Origin: Amphibacillus marinus | GTDB taxonomy: Bacteria > Bacillota > Bacilli > Bacillales > Amphibacillaceae | Reading direction: 5' to 3' | NCBI RefSeq assembly: GCF_900110345.1 | Contig: NZ_FODJ01000003.1 | Span: 186,001 to 250,000, forward strand | Length of the DNA: 64,000 nucleotides | Part shown: positions 38,062-51,340 of the stretch, in pieces | How positions within the stretch are numbered: the stretch's first letter is position 1 | Layout: each line of letters opens with the position of its first letter | The notes under the pieces: generated by a model | Told to the model about the DNA's origin: nothing | The model's input: only the letters and a program-made list of their open reading frames with translations | Databases searched by the model: none | Made by a program: the position numbers and the translations under genes

Positions 38062-38751
38062 ATGTTGTATAATCGACAAGCATGGAAGCATGTATTTAAA
38101 TTAGACCCAGCAAAAACGCTAACTGATGACCAGTTAGATCAAATATGTGAATCAGGAACAGACGCCATTATTGTTGGCGGAACAGATAATGTCACCTTAG
38201 ATGGCGTGCTTGATTTAATGAGTCAAGTTCGTCGCTACACAGTACCCTGTGTACTAGAAGTATCCACTCTACAAGCTGTCACACCAGGCTTTGATTTTTA
38301 TGATATCCCGATGGTGTTAAATAGCCAGGATAAAAAATGGATGATGGATGTCCAGCATCAAGCAATTAAAGAATTTGGTCATATGTTAAATTGGGACGAG
38401 CTTGTAACAGAGGGCTATGTTATTATGAACCCCGATGCAAAAGCTTACAAACTCACCAACTGCTATTTACCGAATGAGAGTGATGTAATTGCTTACGCAC
38501 AAATGGCGGAGTACATGTTTAGATTACCGGTTTTCTATTTAGAGTATAGTGGTATGTACGGGGATATCGAACTGGTTAAGCAGGTTAGACATGTTTTAAA
38601 ACAGACGCAATTTGTTTATGGTGGTGGCATTACAACTGTGGAGCAGGCAAAGGAAATGGCCCAATATGCGGATACCATTGTTGTCGGCAATAGTCTGTAT
38701 GAGCAGTTTGCTGAAGCAATTAAGACGGTAGCGGCAGTAAAAGAGAAATAA
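38062..38751 (+). CDS. pcrB: Heptaprenylglyceryl phosphate synthase
   Basis: TIM-barrel prenyltransferase of 229 aa that joins heptaprenyl diphosphate to glycerol-1-phosphate. The pattern H-x-F-K-L-D-P near residue 10, I-V-G-G-T-D, Y-L-E-Y-S-G and the phosphate loop Y-G-G-G-I-T are visible. ATG 38062 follows AGGGGG. It is immediately upstream of pcrA, as in Bacillus. Confidence 0.95.
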   Translation: MLYNRQAWKHVFKLDPAKTLTDDQLDQICESGTDAIIVGGTDNVTLDGVLDLMSQVRRYTVPCVLEVSTLQAVTPGFDFYDIPMVLNSQDKKWMMDVQHQAIKEFGHMLNWDELVTEGYVIMNPDAKAYKLTNCYLPNESDVIAYAQMAEYMFRLPVFYLEYSGMYGDIELVKQVRHVLKQTQFVYGGGITTVEQAKEMAQYADTIVVGNSLYEQFAEAIKTVAAVKEK

Positions 38752-38764
38752 GGGCGGTGAGAAA

Positions 38765-41002
38765 GTGAGTCAGCAAATGAAAAACTTACTGGATGGTTTA
38801 AATGATAAGCAAAAAGAAGCAGTTAAGCATACGGAAGGGCCACTATTAATAATGGCTGGAGCGGGTAGTGGTAAAACACGTGTGCTTACTCATCGAATCG
38901 CGTATTTATTGGAAGAAAAAGGTGTTTCCCCTCGCAATATATTAGCGATTACGTTTACGAATAAAGCAGCTCGTGAAATGAGGAATCGGGTCAGTCGATT
39001 AGTCGGTCCAGAAGCAGACTATATGTGGGTATCGACATTCCACTCAATGTGTGTTCGTATGCTAAGGCGAGACATTGACCGCATTGGTTACGATCGGAAT
39101 TTCACAATTTTAGATACCGGTGATCAGCTTACCGTTATTAAGAATGTCCTTAAAGCCAAAAATATTGATATAAAGAAATTTGAGCCAAGAGCAATGCTAG
39201 CGGCAATCAGTGCGGCTAAGAATAATTTAAAGTCGGCTGATCAATTTGAAAAAGAGGTCGGGAATTATTACGACAAAGTAGTTGCAGATGTTTATCAGGG
39301 CTATCAAAAGTCTTTACGTAAGAATCAGTCATTAGACTTTGATGATTTAATTATGCAAACGATTGTTTTATTCGATCGGGTGCCTGATGTGCTGGAGTAT
39401 TATCAGAGACGCTTTCAATACATTCATGTCGATGAGTATCAGGATACCAACCATGCCCAGTATTACTTAGTTCAACAGCTTGCCAAACGGTATCAAAATT
39501 TATGTGTCGTTGGTGATTCCGATCAATCGATCTATCGCTGGCGGGGAGCAGACATTCAAAATATATTATCGTTCGAGAAAGATTATGACAAAGCGCAAGT
39601 TGTTTTACTTGAACAAAATTATCGCTCAACGAAGTCAATCTTGCAGGCGGCGAATGCAGTAATCGAGAATAATGACGATCGCAAACCGAAAAAGCTGTGG
39701 ACAGATAATGATCAGGGAGCAAAGCTTTTTTACCATCAAGCAGCTACTGAACAGCATGAGGGTCTTTATCTTGCTAACAAGATTGAAACATATGTTGATG
39801 AAGGAACTTTTAATTATCGTGATATGGCTGTGTTATATCGTACTAACGCTCAATCACGATCAATTGAGGAAACGTTTGTGAAAGCAAATATTCCGTACCA
39901 GATGATTGGTGGGACAAAGTTCTATGATCGTAAAGAAATTAAGGATATGCTTGCTTATTTAAGATTAATCTCTAATCCAAATGATGACCTTAGCTTCGCA
40001 CGGGTTGTCAATGAACCGAAGCGTGGTGTGGGTAAAACGTCATTAGAGAAATTACAGGCATACGCGGCAGCAAATGATATTTCACTATATACCACGACAC
40101 TTGAAATTGATTTTGTCGGCTTAAGTACGCGAGCCACGAAGGCATTAGCAGAGTTTGGCCAAATGATTAAGCAGTGGACACAGCAACAAGAGTTTTTAAC
40201 AGCTACTGATATGGTTGAAGAAGTGTTAAAACGGACAGGCTATGAACAAATGCTTAATAATGAGCGAACCATTGAGGCACAGACACGACTAGAGAATCTT
40301 GAGGAGTTTAAAACTGTAACAAAGCAGTTTGAAAAAGATAGTGAGGATAAAACGCTGGTTACGTTCTTAACAGACCTCGCTTTAATTGCTGATATTGATC
40401 GGGTTGATGATGATCCATTTGCTGATAACCAGGTTACGATGATGACCTTACATGCTGCTAAAGGGCTCGAATTCCCTGTCGTGTATTTAGTTGGGCTGGA
40501 GGAAAATGTCTTCCCCCATAGTCGCTCATTACTTGATGAGGAAGAAATGGCTGAAGAACGGCGGTTAGCTTATGTCGGCATCACTAGAGCCGAGCAAATT
40601 CTGCACTTAACGCATGCCAAAATGCGAACTCTTTATGGGCGGACTAATATGAATCAAGTTAGTCGCTTTATTGATGAGATACCAGAGGATTTACTAGAGG
40701 GCTTTTATAGTCACTCAGAACCACATCCGTTTGAGCTGTCAAATAAGCAGCCTCCTTCGCGTCAAAACAAGCACGGGATGGCTTCGAAACAACCGGTTAA
40801 GCGCTTTGCCCAGCACCAAACAACCGGTGGGGAAAATGAGGCGTGGCAAGTTGGTAATAAGGCTAACCACAAGAAGTGGGGTGTTGGTACGGTTGTTAAA
40901 GTGACCGGCTCAGGTGAAGCAATGGAGTTAGATATTGCTTTTCCAGCCCCAACAGGTGTTAAACGCCTCCTTGCTAAATTTGCACCGATAACAAAACAAT
41001 GA
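38765..41002 (+). CDS. pcrA: ATP-dependent 3'-5' DNA helicase PcrA
   Basis: UvrD/Rep-family helicase of 745 aa. It contains Walker A A-G-A-G-S-G-K-T, motif Ia T-F-T-N-K-A-A, DEY-Q-D-T (motif II), Q-N-Y-R-S (motif IV), [10 protein letters not shown] (motif V) and Y-V-G-I-T-R-A (motif VI). The C-terminal ~60 residues are the Tudor-like PcrA/RNAP-interacting domain (W[15 protein letters not shown]). GTG 38765 follows AGGGCGGTGAG. Confidence 0.97.
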   Translation: MSQQMKNLLDGLNDKQKEAVKHTEGPLLIMAGAGSGKTRVLTHRIAYLLEEKGVSPRNILAITFTNKAAREMRNRVSRLVGPEADYMWVSTFHSMCVRMLRRDIDRIGYDRNFTILDTGDQLTVIKNVLKAKNIDIKKFEPRAMLAAISAAKNNLKSADQFEKEVGNYYDKVVADVYQGYQKSLRKNQSLDFDDLIMQTIVLFDRVPDVLEYYQRRFQYIHVDEYQDTNHAQYYLVQQLAKRYQNLCVVGDSDQSIYRWRGADIQNILSFEKDYDKAQVVLLEQNYRSTKSILQAANAVIENNDDRKPKKLWTDNDQGAKLFYHQAATEQHEGLYLANKIETYVDEGTFNYRDMAVLYRTNAQSRSIEETFVKANIPYQMIGGTKFYDRKEIKDMLAYLRLISNPNDDLSFARVVNEPKRGVGKTSLEKLQAYAAANDISLYTTTLEIDFVGLSTRATKALAEFGQMIKQWTQQQEFLTATDMVEEVLKRTGYEQMLNNERTIEAQTRLENLEEFKTVTKQFEKDSEDKTLVTFLTDLALIADIDRVDDDPFADNQVTMMTLHAAKGLEFPVVYLVGLEENVFPHSRSLLDEEEMAEERRLAYVGITRAEQILHLTHAKMRTLYGRTNMNQVSRFIDEIPEDLLEGFYSHSEPHPFELSNKQPPSRQNKHGMASKQPVKRFAQHQTTGGENEAWQVGNKANHKKWGVGTVVKVTGSGEAMELDIAFPAPTGVKRLLAKFAPITKQ

Positions 41003-41013
41003 GAAAGAAGTGA

Positions 41014-43017
<2,004 letters not shown>

Positions 43018-43037
43018 GGAAGAGAGGAGGATGTTTA

Positions 43038-44189
43038 ATGAAACAAAAGATAGGATTAAGCATTGTTGTGTTAGCCTTACTTGCTGGTTGTGCACCAGAC
43101 TTTAGTGGGCCAGATCAGGTAATTGATGAAACGTTACCCGATGATATTCAACAGGAGACAGCAATTATTCCGAATTACGGTGTCTCTGAGAATGAGTATC
43201 AGGTGCTATTGCCTTATCGTTTAAGTCAATCACGTGGAGTGACAACCAATCAGGTAGCTAATCGTTTAGATATTACGACAATTGAGAATGATTTGCGCCG
43301 TCATTCAGTTGATGTGTTTGATCCTGACACGCATTACTTTCAAGAGGGCCAGCAAATTGCTTCAAGTGAGTTATACAGTTGGTTATCACGGGAGTCAGAT
43401 TCCTCAGAGTTGGGTCTAAATCCGACAATTAATCAGGATGCGGATAACCTTCAACAGGAAGAATTCGATAATCCCAGATATTTGTCTCATATTCTTGAAC
43501 AAAATTATCTTGTCCGTAATGATGATAATGCTGTCCAATTGGCCGGTATTTCATTAGGCATCGCAATGAAATCGAACTATCGCTATCAAACGGAAATAGG
43601 GGGCCCTTTTTATTACCGTGATATTGAGGAAGATGACATGCTGTCTGAAGCCAATCGGATTGCCAATGAGGTTACTGAACGGATTCGGGCTAAGGAAGGT
43701 TTACAAGAGGTTCCAATTATGATTGCTATTTACCGCGAGGCGGCTCGAAATGAGCTCGTGCCAGGCAGCTTTGTTGCCAAAACAGTCGTGCAAGGTGGTA
43801 GCACGACAGCGGCAAATTGGGAAGCTATTGACGAACAATACGCTCTCTTTCCGTCAACACAAGGGCGCAATCTTGATTCAGATATCTCAGCAACGATTGA
43901 AGACTTACAATCTTCCATTGCCGATTTCTTCCCTAATTATGTTGGTGTGATTGGTGAAGGATTTTATCAGGGTGACCAGCTTCGCAAGCTGACATTGGAA
44001 ATACCAATTGAATTTTACGGTCAGGCAGAGGTCGTGGGCTTTACCCAGTATGTCTATGGCTTACTTATGGAGAGCTTTCAAACCCATTTTGATTTAGAGG
44101 TAAATATCAAATCGAGCGACCGTCAAGAGAGCTTAATATTCCGTGAAGCAGGCGAAGAAGAGCCAGTCGTTCACATTTACCAGCGCTAA
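43038..44189 (+). CDS. camS: CamS family lipoprotein
   Basis: Lipoprotein of 383 aa with signal peptide and lipobox L-A-G-C; Cys18 would be lipidated. The body matches the CamS sex-pheromone lipoprotein family (YerH in B. subtilis), with P-Y-R-x-S-x-S-R-G near residue 55 and D-F-F-P-N-Y-V-G-V-I-G near 295. In staphylococci the signal peptide yields a pheromone; whether that happens here is unknown. AGGAGG precedes the ATG. Confidence 0.9.
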   Translation: MKQKIGLSIVVLALLAGCAPDFSGPDQVIDETLPDDIQQETAIIPNYGVSENEYQVLLPYRLSQSRGVTTNQVANRLDITTIENDLRRHSVDVFDPDTHYFQEGQQIASSELYSWLSRESDSSELGLNPTINQDADNLQQEEFDNPRYLSHILEQNYLVRNDDNAVQLAGISLGIAMKSNYRYQTEIGGPFYYRDIEEDDMLSEANRIANEVTERIRAKEGLQEVPIMIAIYREAARNELVPGSFVAKTVVQGGSTTAANWEAIDEQYALFPSTQGRNLDSDISATIEDLQSSIADFFPNYVGVIGEGFYQGDQLRKLTLEIPIEFYGQAEVVGFTQYVYGLLMESFQTHFDLEVNIKSSDRQESLIFREAGEEEPVVHIYQR

Positions 44190-44389
44190 TGTAAAAAAAG
44201 CCATAGTAAAACGATTTAAAAAAAGCCAATTAAACCGATAATAGCAAACGAATAGTTGCGAGCAAGCGCAATTGTTTGCTATTATCATAAGTATGTTTAT
44301 CGTGTATACCGCTTGTAAATAGCTAGTATCAAAGATAATGAGAGCAATCTTGGTATTAAATAAACGGATAACTTCGTGGAGGTGATAGT

Positions 44390-44680
44390 ATGGTAGAAAT
44401 TTCAAAGGAACAGGTTAAGCATGTCGCCCATTTAGCACGCTTAGCGCTAACAGATGAAGAAGTTGAATCAATGACAAAACACTTGGGTGATATCATTCAT
44501 TATGCTGAGCTTCTTAATGAATTAGAGACAACAGATGTTGCTCCAACTGCGCACGTCTTAGATTTAAAAAACGTAATGCGTAAGGATGAACCAAGAAAAT
44601 GGATTGAGCGGGATGATGCACTGAAGAATGGTCCGGACGTGAAGGATGGACAGTTCCGAGTACCATCAATTCTAGAATAA
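44390..44680 (+). CDS. gatC: Asp/Glu-tRNA amidotransferase subunit C
   Basis: 96-aa subunit that stabilises GatA and GatB. V-x-H-V-A-H-L-A-R-L, [11 protein letters not shown] and the C-terminal F-R-V-P-x-I-L are characteristic. GGAGGTGAT precedes the ATG. First gene of gatCAB. Confidence 0.96.
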   Translation: MVEISKEQVKHVAHLARLALTDEEVESMTKHLGDIIHYAELLNELETTDVAPTAHVLDLKNVMRKDEPRKWIERDDALKNGPDVKDGQFRVPSILE

Positions 44681-44694
44681 GGAGGGCGACTAAG

Positions 44695-46176
44695 ATGTCA
44701 GTATTTAATTTTACGTTAAAAGAATTACAAGAGAAGCTACATAATAAAGAAGTAACAGTTACCGAGCTTGTCCAAGCCTCATTTGATCGTATTGATCAAG
44801 TTGATGATCAAGTAAAAGCATTCATAACGTTAAACAGAGAAGCTGCGCTTGCTCAAGCAAAAGAACTAGATCAACAACCTAATTCAGGCAGTAACCCTTT
44901 ATTCGGTATTCCAATTGGCATCAAGGATAATATCGTCACAAAGGGCTTACGGACAACCTGTGCCAGTCAATTACTCGATAACTTTACTGATCCCCTTTAT
45001 GATGCAACGGTTATTGAAAAGCTAGCCAAGCAACAGACGGTTACAATCGGGAAATTAAATATGGATGAATTCGCAATGGGTTCATCTAATGAAAACTCTA
45101 GCTACTTCACAACACGTAATCCTTGGAATACTGATTATGTGCCAGGTGGTTCAAGTGGTGGCTCTGCAGCATCAGTTGCAGCGGAAGAAGTATTCTTCTC
45201 ATTAGGGTCTGATACTGGTGGTTCAATTCGGGAGCCAGCAGCATACTGCGGCGTGGTTGGCTTAAAGCCAACCTATGGGCTAGTATCACGTTTCGGTCTA
45301 GTTGCCTTTGCATCGTCATTAGATCAAATTGGTCCAATCACCCGTACTGTTGAAGACAATGCGCATCTACTACAAGCAATTGTTGGTCACGATCCAATGG
45401 ATTCAACGTCTGTTAATGTCGATATACCTAACTATGCTGATGCGTTAAAGCAAGATGTTAAAGGGTTGAAAATTGCGGTGCCAAAGGAATACCTTTCTGA
45501 ACAAGAAGGATTAGACCCAGAGGTACGTGAAGCTGTGTTAGCAGCACTTAAAGTGTACGAAGATTTAGGCGCAACGTGGGAAGAAGTGTCATTGCCACAC
45601 TCTAAGTATGGTATTGCCGCATACTACTTGCTTGCTTCCTCAGAAGCATCAGCGAACCTAGCCCGTTTTGATGGCGTCCGCTATGGGGTCAGAACAGAAA
45701 ATGCAGACAACATGATTGATCTGTTTAAGAAATCAAGAAGCGAAGGCTTTGGCGATGAGGTCAAGCGCCGTATTATGCTTGGAACCTTTGCCTTAAGCTC
45801 AGGTTATTATGATGCTTTCTATAAAAAAGCACAAAAGGTTAGAACGCTAATTAAAAATGATTTTGATCAAGTTTTTGAAAAATATGATGTTATTATTGGA
45901 CCGACAACACCGACCACAGCATTTAAAGTTGGTGAGAAGGTCGATGATCCTTTGACGATGTACGCCAATGACCTATTAACCATTCCAGTAAACCTTGCTG
46001 GTGTACCAGGTATGTCATTACCGTGTGGCTTCTCAAAGAAAACAGGCTTACCAATTGGTTTGCAAATTATTGCAAAGCATTTTGGTGAGGATACGATTTA
46101 TCGTGCCGCCCATGCTTTTGAGCAAGCAACTGATCATCACAAACAACGCCCTAATCTGGGAGGTGAGCAAGCATGA
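44695..46176 (+). CDS. gatA: Asp/Glu-tRNA amidotransferase subunit A
   Basis: Amidase-signature enzyme of 493 aa that releases ammonia from glutamine. Catalytic Lys is in G-I-K-D-N near residue 80; the Ser-cisSer-Lys triad is completed in G-G-S-S-G-G-S-A near 155 and G-S-D-T-G-G-S-I-R near 180. It follows gatC by 14 bp with AGGAGGG, and overlaps gatB by 4 bp (ATGA). Confidence 0.97.
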   Translation: MSVFNFTLKELQEKLHNKEVTVTELVQASFDRIDQVDDQVKAFITLNREAALAQAKELDQQPNSGSNPLFGIPIGIKDNIVTKGLRTTCASQLLDNFTDPLYDATVIEKLAKQQTVTIGKLNMDEFAMGSSNENSSYFTTRNPWNTDYVPGGSSGGSAASVAAEEVFFSLGSDTGGSIREPAAYCGVVGLKPTYGLVSRFGLVAFASSLDQIGPITRTVEDNAHLLQAIVGHDPMDSTSVNVDIPNYADALKQDVKGLKIAVPKEYLSEQEGLDPEVREAVLAALKVYEDLGATWEEVSLPHSKYGIAAYYLLASSEASANLARFDGVRYGVRTENADNMIDLFKKSRSEGFGDEVKRRIMLGTFALSSGYYDAFYKKAQKVRTLIKNDFDQVFEKYDVIIGPTTPTTAFKVGEKVDDPLTMYANDLLTIPVNLAGVPGMSLPCGFSKKTGLPIGLQIIAKHFGEDTIYRAAHAFEQATDHHKQRPNLGGEQA

Positions 46177-47603
46177 ATTTTGAAACAATTATTGGTTTAG
46201 AGGTACACGTTGAACTGAAAACCGATTCAAAGATTTTTAGTCCAAGCTTTAATCATTTTGGTGCACAACCTAACGAAAATGTTAACCCGATTGATCTTGG
46301 CTATCCAGGCGTATTACCTGTCTTGAATGAGGAAGCCGTGAATTTTGCCATGAAAGCAGCGATGGCACTAAATTGCGAGATTGCAACCGATACTAAATTT
46401 GATCGAAAGAACTATTTTTATCCGGACAATCCAAAGGCCTATCAAATCTCCCAATTTGATCAACCGATTGGTGAAAACGGCTGGATTGATATTGAAGTTG
46501 ATGGCAAAACAAAGCGGATTGGCATTACGCGCTTGCACTTAGAAGAGGACGCGGGCAAGCTCACGCATAGTGACGATGGCTATTCCCTTGTTGATTACAA
46601 TCGCCAAGGTACGCCACTTGTTGAGATTGTTTCTGAGCCAGATTTGCGCTCGCCAGCAGAAGCCTATGCCTATTTAGAAAAACTTAAGAATATTATCCAA
46701 TATACAGGTGTATCCGATTGTAAGATGGAGGAAGGTTCGTTGCGCTGTGACGCAAATATTTCATTGCGTCCAATCGGTCAACCACACTTTGGTGTGAAAG
46801 CAGAGTTGAAAAACTTAAACTCATTTTCGTTTGTCCAAAAGGGTCTTGAATTTGAGGAAGTACGTCAACGGAAAGAATTGCTTGCTGGTGGTCTTATTCT
46901 TCAGGAAACACGACGTTATGATGAACAAACAAAAGAAACAATTTTAATGCGTGTTAAAGAAGGATCGGATGATTACCGTTACTTCCCAGAGCCTGATCTT
47001 GTGCCACTTTATATTGATGACGCATGGAAGGAACGTATTCGTGCGGAAATCCCCGAGCTTCCTGATGCGAGAAAAGCACGTTATATTAATGAGCTAAGCT
47101 TGCCTGCATATGATGCGATGGTCTTAACAAGTACAAAGGAGATGTCGGACTTCTTTGAGGCGACTATTTCAGCAGGTGCTGATGTCAAGCTTGCCTCTAA
47201 CTGGTTAATGGGCGAGGTATCAGCTTACCTGAACAAACAACAACAAGAACTGCATGATCTTCCGCTAACACCGGACGCCTTAGCAAAAATGATTATTTTA
47301 ATTGGTGACGGTACCTTATCATCAAAAATGGCGAAAAAAGTATTTGCCGAGCTTGTTGAAAATGGTGGCGATCCTGAGCAGATCATTAAGGATAAAGGGT
47401 TAGTTCAAATTTCAGATGAAGGACAGTTAACGGAAATCATTACTGCTATTCTTGATCATAACGAGCAATCAATTGAAGATTTCAAAAATGGTAAGGATCG
47501 AGCCCTTGGCTTCTTAGTCGGGCAAGTGATGAAACAGACAAAAGGTCAAGCAAATCCACCATTGGTTAACAAAATCTTATTAGCAGAATTAAATAAGCGA
47601 TAA
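46173..47603 (+). CDS. gatB: Asp/Glu-tRNA amidotransferase subunit B
   Basis: 476-aa subunit that activates and amidates Glu-tRNA(Gln) and Asp-tRNA(Asn). G-L-E-V-H-V-E-L near the start, D-R-K-N-Y-F-Y-P-D and the [10 protein letters not shown] motif are present, with the C-terminal YqeY-like tail. With gatC and gatA this indicates indirect tRNA amidation. Confidence 0.97.
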   Translation: MNFETIIGLEVHVELKTDSKIFSPSFNHFGAQPNENVNPIDLGYPGVLPVLNEEAVNFAMKAAMALNCEIATDTKFDRKNYFYPDNPKAYQISQFDQPIGENGWIDIEVDGKTKRIGITRLHLEEDAGKLTHSDDGYSLVDYNRQGTPLVEIVSEPDLRSPAEAYAYLEKLKNIIQYTGVSDCKMEEGSLRCDANISLRPIGQPHFGVKAELKNLNSFSFVQKGLEFEEVRQRKELLAGGLILQETRRYDEQTKETILMRVKEGSDDYRYFPEPDLVPLYIDDAWKERIRAEIPELPDARKARYINELSLPAYDAMVLTSTKEMSDFFEATISAGADVKLASNWLMGEVSAYLNKQQQELHDLPLTPDALAKMIILIGDGTLSSKMAKKVFAELVENGGDPEQIIKDKGLVQISDEGQLTEIITAILDHNEQSIEDFKNGKDRALGFLVGQVMKQTKGQANPPLVNKILLAELNKR

Positions 47604-47611
47604 GGTATATG

Positions 47612-47648
47612 AAAGACTATCAATACATAAGCTATTGATAGTCTTTTT
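47612..47648 (+). terminator. Terminator of gatCAB
   Basis: AAAGACTATCAAT with ATTGATAGTCTTT, then TTT; 8 bp past the gatB stop. Confidence 0.88.
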
Positions 47649-47702
47649 AAATGAAAAATGGTATGATATAGCAAGACAATGCACGTGAACAGGGGGATTA
47701 AG

Positions 47703-48641
47703 ATGAAGCGCGCACGAATTATTTATAACCCTACTTCAGGTCGAGAAGCCTTTAAAGCAAAGCTCCCTGACGTATTATTGAAATTTGAACAAGCAGGCTA
47801 TGAAACTTCAACGCATGCAACTACTGCAGCTGGTGATGCGACTCGGGCAGCTAAGGTAGCGATTGCTCGTGGTTATGATGTCGTTGTTGCTGTTGGTGGT
47901 GATGGCACGATTAATGAGGTTGTATCTGGTGTAGCTGAAGCGGATAAACGACCAAAACTGGGCATCATTCCAGCTGGGACAACTAATGACTTTGCTCGTG
48001 CCTTAGGGCTACCGAAACAAATAGATAAAGCAGTGGATGTTATTTTAGCGGATCATTCACATAAGCTTGATGTCGGCCGTGTAAATGAAAAATACTTTGT
48101 TAATATCGCAGGCGGTGGGAAATTAACCGAGGTCTCTTATGAAGCACCGAGTAAATTAAAAACGGTCTTAGGTCAACTTGCTTATTTTGTTAAGGGGATT
48201 GAGCTTGTCCCGCAATTAAGACCAATTCATACGCGAATTGAATATGATGGAGAAGTGTTTGAGGATGAGATTTTACTATTTTTAATTACAAACACCAATT
48301 CAGTTGGCGGATTCGAAAAATTAGCACCTGATGCTACGATGGATGATGGTTACTTTGATTTACTTGCGCTCAAGAAAAGCAACGTTGCTGAGCTTGTTCG
48401 CGTGTTAACAGCAGCGACGAGAGGTAATCATATTGATGATCCTAATGTTTTTCATGCAAAAGCAAAGCACATTAAGGTGCATACTGATGAAAAAATGCAA
48501 TTAAACGTTGACGGTGAATTTGGCGGTATGCTGCCAGGTGAATTTTCAAATCTAAAGCAACACATTGAATTTTTTGTCCCAAGCCTTGAAAAAAACCAGC
48601 TTCAAATTGAATCATCAGAAGCAGAAGAGACTCCCGAGTAA
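47703..48641 (+). CDS. dgkB: Diacylglycerol kinase
   Basis: Soluble lipid kinase of 312 aa (YerQ in B. subtilis) that phosphorylates diacylglycerol, recycling lipid from lipoteichoic acid synthesis. I-Y-N-P-x-S-G near the start, V-A-V-G-G-D-G-T-I-N-E-V near residue 62 and I-P-A-G-T-T-N-D-F-A are the DAGK catalytic blocks. ATG 47703 follows AGGGGGA. Confidence 0.95.
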   Translation: MKRARIIYNPTSGREAFKAKLPDVLLKFEQAGYETSTHATTAAGDATRAAKVAIARGYDVVVAVGGDGTINEVVSGVAEADKRPKLGIIPAGTTNDFARALGLPKQIDKAVDVILADHSHKLDVGRVNEKYFVNIAGGGKLTEVSYEAPSKLKTVLGQLAYFVKGIELVPQLRPIHTRIEYDGEVFEDEILLFLITNTNSVGGFEKLAPDATMDDGYFDLLALKKSNVAELVRVLTAATRGNHIDDPNVFHAKAKHIKVHTDEKMQLNVDGEFGGMLPGEFSNLKQHIEFFVPSLEKNQLQIESSEAEETPE

Positions 48642-48656
48642 TATCGAGAGTCTTTT
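48628..48656 (+). terminator. Terminator of dgkB
   Basis: AGACTC-CGA with TCG-AGAGTCT and TTTTA, overlapping the dgkB stop. Confidence 0.75.
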
Positions 48657-48755
48657 ACTATGTGGGAATCAGAGGTAGTGCGGAAAACGGGAGGAAGCAC
48701 TTGGATAAAAAGTAGCAGCCGCGGAAAAAAAGCTAGTGTCCTCACGACATTTTTC

Positions 48756-48775
48756 TTCATTTCCCGGGAAATGAA
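48756..48775. promoter_or_regulatory. Perfect 20-bp palindrome upstream of rlmCD
   Basis: TTCATTTCCCGGGAAATGAA, 75 bp upstream of the rlmCD start. No T-run follows, so it looks more like a protein-binding site than a terminator; the protein is unknown. Confidence 0.5.
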
Positions 48776-48849
48776 CGACAACAATAGCTTTCCTTTCTAA
48801 CTTGTATTTGATAAACTAACTAAAGCAATAGAAAAAGGACGTTGATTTC

Positions 48850-50232
48850 ATGAGTAAAACAGCTACGCCAATAAAAAAGAATGAGCTTGTAACTATCCAA
48901 TTTGAAGATATGACCCATGAAGGAAATGGTGTTGGGAAAATAAATGGTTACCCCATATTTGTTCCTAATGTAATCCCAGGTGAAATAGCTAAGGTTAAAG
49001 CGATTAAAGTAAAAAAGAACTTTGCAATTGGTAAATTAATAGAACTTGAGCATGTGAGCCCAGAGCGAGTTGATCCGCCTTGTGATGTTTATCTTCAATG
49101 TGGTGGTTGTCAGCTTCAGCATATGAGTTACCAGTTGCAGCTAGAGATGAAGCAGAAGCAGGTGGAAAATGCCCTCAAAAAAATTGGGCATATTCAGCAT
49201 GTCAAGGTTGAGCCGACGATTGGCATGGAGGACCCGTGGCGTTACCGTAATAAAGTGCAGATTCCGGTTGGTGAAAAAGCTGGCGAGCTAATTACCGGTT
49301 TTTATCGCCAAAAAAGCCATGATATTATTGAAGGAATGGATCGCTGTATTATTACCTCGGAAGTAAACGATCGGATGGTCGAGGCGGTAAGAGCAATTGC
49401 TAGCAAACTTGGCATCTCAGCCTATGATGAGCAAACGCATCGGGGCATTTTACGGCACATTATGGTTAGAACAGGTGAAAATACTGGACAAACCATGATT
49501 GTGCTTGTTACGAGAACAAATGAACTTCCGCATAAAAAGAAATTGATTGAACAATTAACGCAAAACTTTCCAAGCATTACGTCAATAATGCAAAGTGTAA
49601 ATCAGGAACGGACCAATGTCATCTTGGGGAGGAGAACCAAATGCCTCTGGGGTAAAGAATATATTTACGATACGATTGGAGAAATTAAGTTTGCCATCTC
49701 AGCTAAATCCTTTTACCAGGTTAACCCCACCCAGACAAAAGCGCTTTACGATAAAACGTTAGCGTTTGCCAATTTAACCGGTGGTGAAACAGTTATTGAT
49801 GCCTACTGTGGAATTGGCACGATCTCACTTTTCTTGGCGGAGCGTGCCAAAAAAGTATATGGCGTTGAAATTGTCCCAGAAGCAATTGAGGATGCCAAAC
49901 AGAATGCTAAGCTAAATGGTATCAGAAATACTGAATTTGTCGTTGGTCAAGCCGAAAAAGTGATGCCGTGGTGGACTGCTCAAGGCTTGAAGCCTGATGT
50001 AATTGTGGTTGATCCACCCAGAAAAGGCTGTGATGAAGCACTACTTCAAGCTATGCTGCAAATGAAACCAGATCGGATTGTCTATGTTTCCTGTAATCCA
50101 TCCACGCTTGCTCGTGATTTGCAAATTCTTGAGGATGGTGGCTATCAGACTCAGAAAGTGCAGCCGGTGGATATGTTTCCGCAGACTGCTCATGTGGAGA
50201 CGTTGGTAAAACTACAACGTCGGTACCCTTGA
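48850..50232 (+). CDS. rlmCD: 23S rRNA (uracil-5-)-methyltransferase, RlmCD/YefA type
   Basis: SAM-dependent RNA methylase of 460 aa. An N-terminal TRAM domain (residues about 5-68) is followed by Fe-S cysteines (C-x5-C-G-G-C near residues 78-87), the SAM-binding D-A-Y-C-G-I-G-T near 317, D-P-P-R-K-G and the catalytic Cys in Y-V-S-C-N-P near 415. The B. subtilis homologue YefA methylates two 23S uracils. The accessory island begins right after it, as with B. subtilis yefA. Confidence 0.94.
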   Translation: MSKTATPIKKNELVTIQFEDMTHEGNGVGKINGYPIFVPNVIPGEIAKVKAIKVKKNFAIGKLIELEHVSPERVDPPCDVYLQCGGCQLQHMSYQLQLEMKQKQVENALKKIGHIQHVKVEPTIGMEDPWRYRNKVQIPVGEKAGELITGFYRQKSHDIIEGMDRCIITSEVNDRMVEAVRAIASKLGISAYDEQTHRGILRHIMVRTGENTGQTMIVLVTRTNELPHKKKLIEQLTQNFPSITSIMQSVNQERTNVILGRRTKCLWGKEYIYDTIGEIKFAISAKSFYQVNPTQTKALYDKTLAFANLTGGETVIDAYCGIGTISLFLAERAKKVYGVEIVPEAIEDAKQNAKLNGIRNTEFVVGQAEKVMPWWTAQGLKPDVIVVDPPRKGCDEALLQAMLQMKPDRIVYVSCNPSTLARDLQILEDGGYQTQKVQPVDMFPQTAHVETLVKLQRRYP

Positions 50233-50374
50233 TTTTACTGGAGTTCAAGCACTTTTGTGAGTTCTTCAGTTTCAGTAAAAATAGCGAAAATTACCATCAA
50301 AAAGACCTGAAAAGCAGTATCAGAATCAAAGTCGTTATATGACATGGTACGTGGGAACACGTCTACCAGCAGTC

Positions 50375-50710
50375 TGTAACCACAAAATAAACATTTCCGA
50401 TTCAGACCTGATTTCCGTGAGAATAAACTTTTCCGAAATCGGGTCTTTTTCATGCCTGGTTCTTCTCGAGCTTCAACTGTATCAAGGGTTTGTCAATTTC
50501 TCTTTCTCTATTTTCTTTCTTCTATTATCGAAAGACTTTATTTTAACAGCGAAAAAAACGTGAAAAAATGGGTTAAAAAATGAGAAAAACGGGTGATTTT
50601 TGATCAAAAAAAGGTCAAAATGAGGATTTGTCGGAAAACTTTATTTTAACTGGAACGGTGGAATGCGGGTTTGAGTGGGGGGATTTAGGAAAAGTTTATT
50701 TTGGGGAACA
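50375..50710 (+). repeat. Terminal repeat, copy 1 (MITE-like, 336 bp)
   Basis: Left end TGTAACCACAAAATAAACAT and right end (reverse complement) TGTTCCCCAAAATAAACTTT are imperfect inverted repeats. The core AAAATAAAC-TTTTCC recurs twice forward in the left part (about 50382 and 50422) and three times reversed in the right part (about 50528, 50634, 50691), like transposase-binding sites. It holds about 100 bp of extra internal sequence compared with copy 2. Confidence 0.8.
50405..50450 (+). terminator. Terminator inside terminal repeat copy 1
   Basis: GACCTGATTTC (50405-50415) pairs with GAAATCGGGTC (50435-50445) with one G-U, then TTTTT. It would stop transcripts from rlmCD. Confidence 0.7.
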
Positions 50711-51128
50711 TAGTAGAGCCAAGAATTGAAATTTTGTTTGTAATATTCCATCTTAATTATGGAAATCAAGAGTTAAGAGAAGAGATAAAAGTATAGTGTA
50801 GTTGTACAAAAGAGATTTACAGAAAGTGTTACTGTGTTACTCTAATATATAGTCTAGTACTCTCTATTGTTAATTTAAAATAAAGACTAATCATTTCAAA
50901 ATAAAGATTGATAATTTGTAAAAAAGCTAGGTGAAAAGAACTACATTATAAAGTATTCCTATGTTCAACAATCGAACCAAATGGTAGAAGAAATCGAAAG
51001 AGTAAAAATATTGATTAAAGATAATTTGTGAGGATTTTCATTAAAATGAGCAAAATAATTCAAATCGATGGAAGGAAAAAATAATCATTTTCAACTAACG
51101 AGTGCATAAGAAAGAAAGGATGACAAAA
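50711..51128. other. AT-rich stretch with a gene remnant
   Basis: About 420 bp. It carries TAGTAGAG next to the terminal repeat, two direct repeats AAAATAAAGA-T about 20 bp apart near 50877 and 50898, and a 38-codon open frame without a start (50915-51031) whose composition (V-E-E-I-E-R-V-K-I-L-I-K-D-N-L at the end) looks coding. No complete gene is evident. Confidence 0.4.
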
Positions 51129-51299
51129 ATGGATAAAGAATTTTCCTCAGAAGAAAATCTTTTGTTGATTAATCAACAAAAGATCACTGTTCAAAGGAAA
51201 AAAATCGATTCTCAAAGAGAAGTTGCATTATCAGTTCAAGCGATAACAGAAGATGAAAGGAATTGGATAAGGCAGGTTTTGAATGAAGCGGATTGTTGA
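51129..51299 (+). CDS. Small helical protein upstream of PIN-domain gene
   Basis: 56-aa charged protein, not recognised. It looks wholly helical, with a K-I-T-V-Q-R-K-K-I-D-S-Q-R-E-V centre and an N-W-I-R-Q-V-L-N-E C-terminus. AAAGGATG lies 6-10 nt before ATG 51129. It ends 41 bp before the PIN-domain gene in the same direction. Size and position would suit an antitoxin or partner, but nothing in the sequence proves it. Confidence 0.5.
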   Translation: MDKEFSSEENLLLINQQKITVQRKKIDSQREVALSVQAITEDERNWIRQVLNEADC

Positions 51300-51340
51300 A
51301 TAAGACTTTGATAAACTTTAAATACAAAGGGGCAATTATA

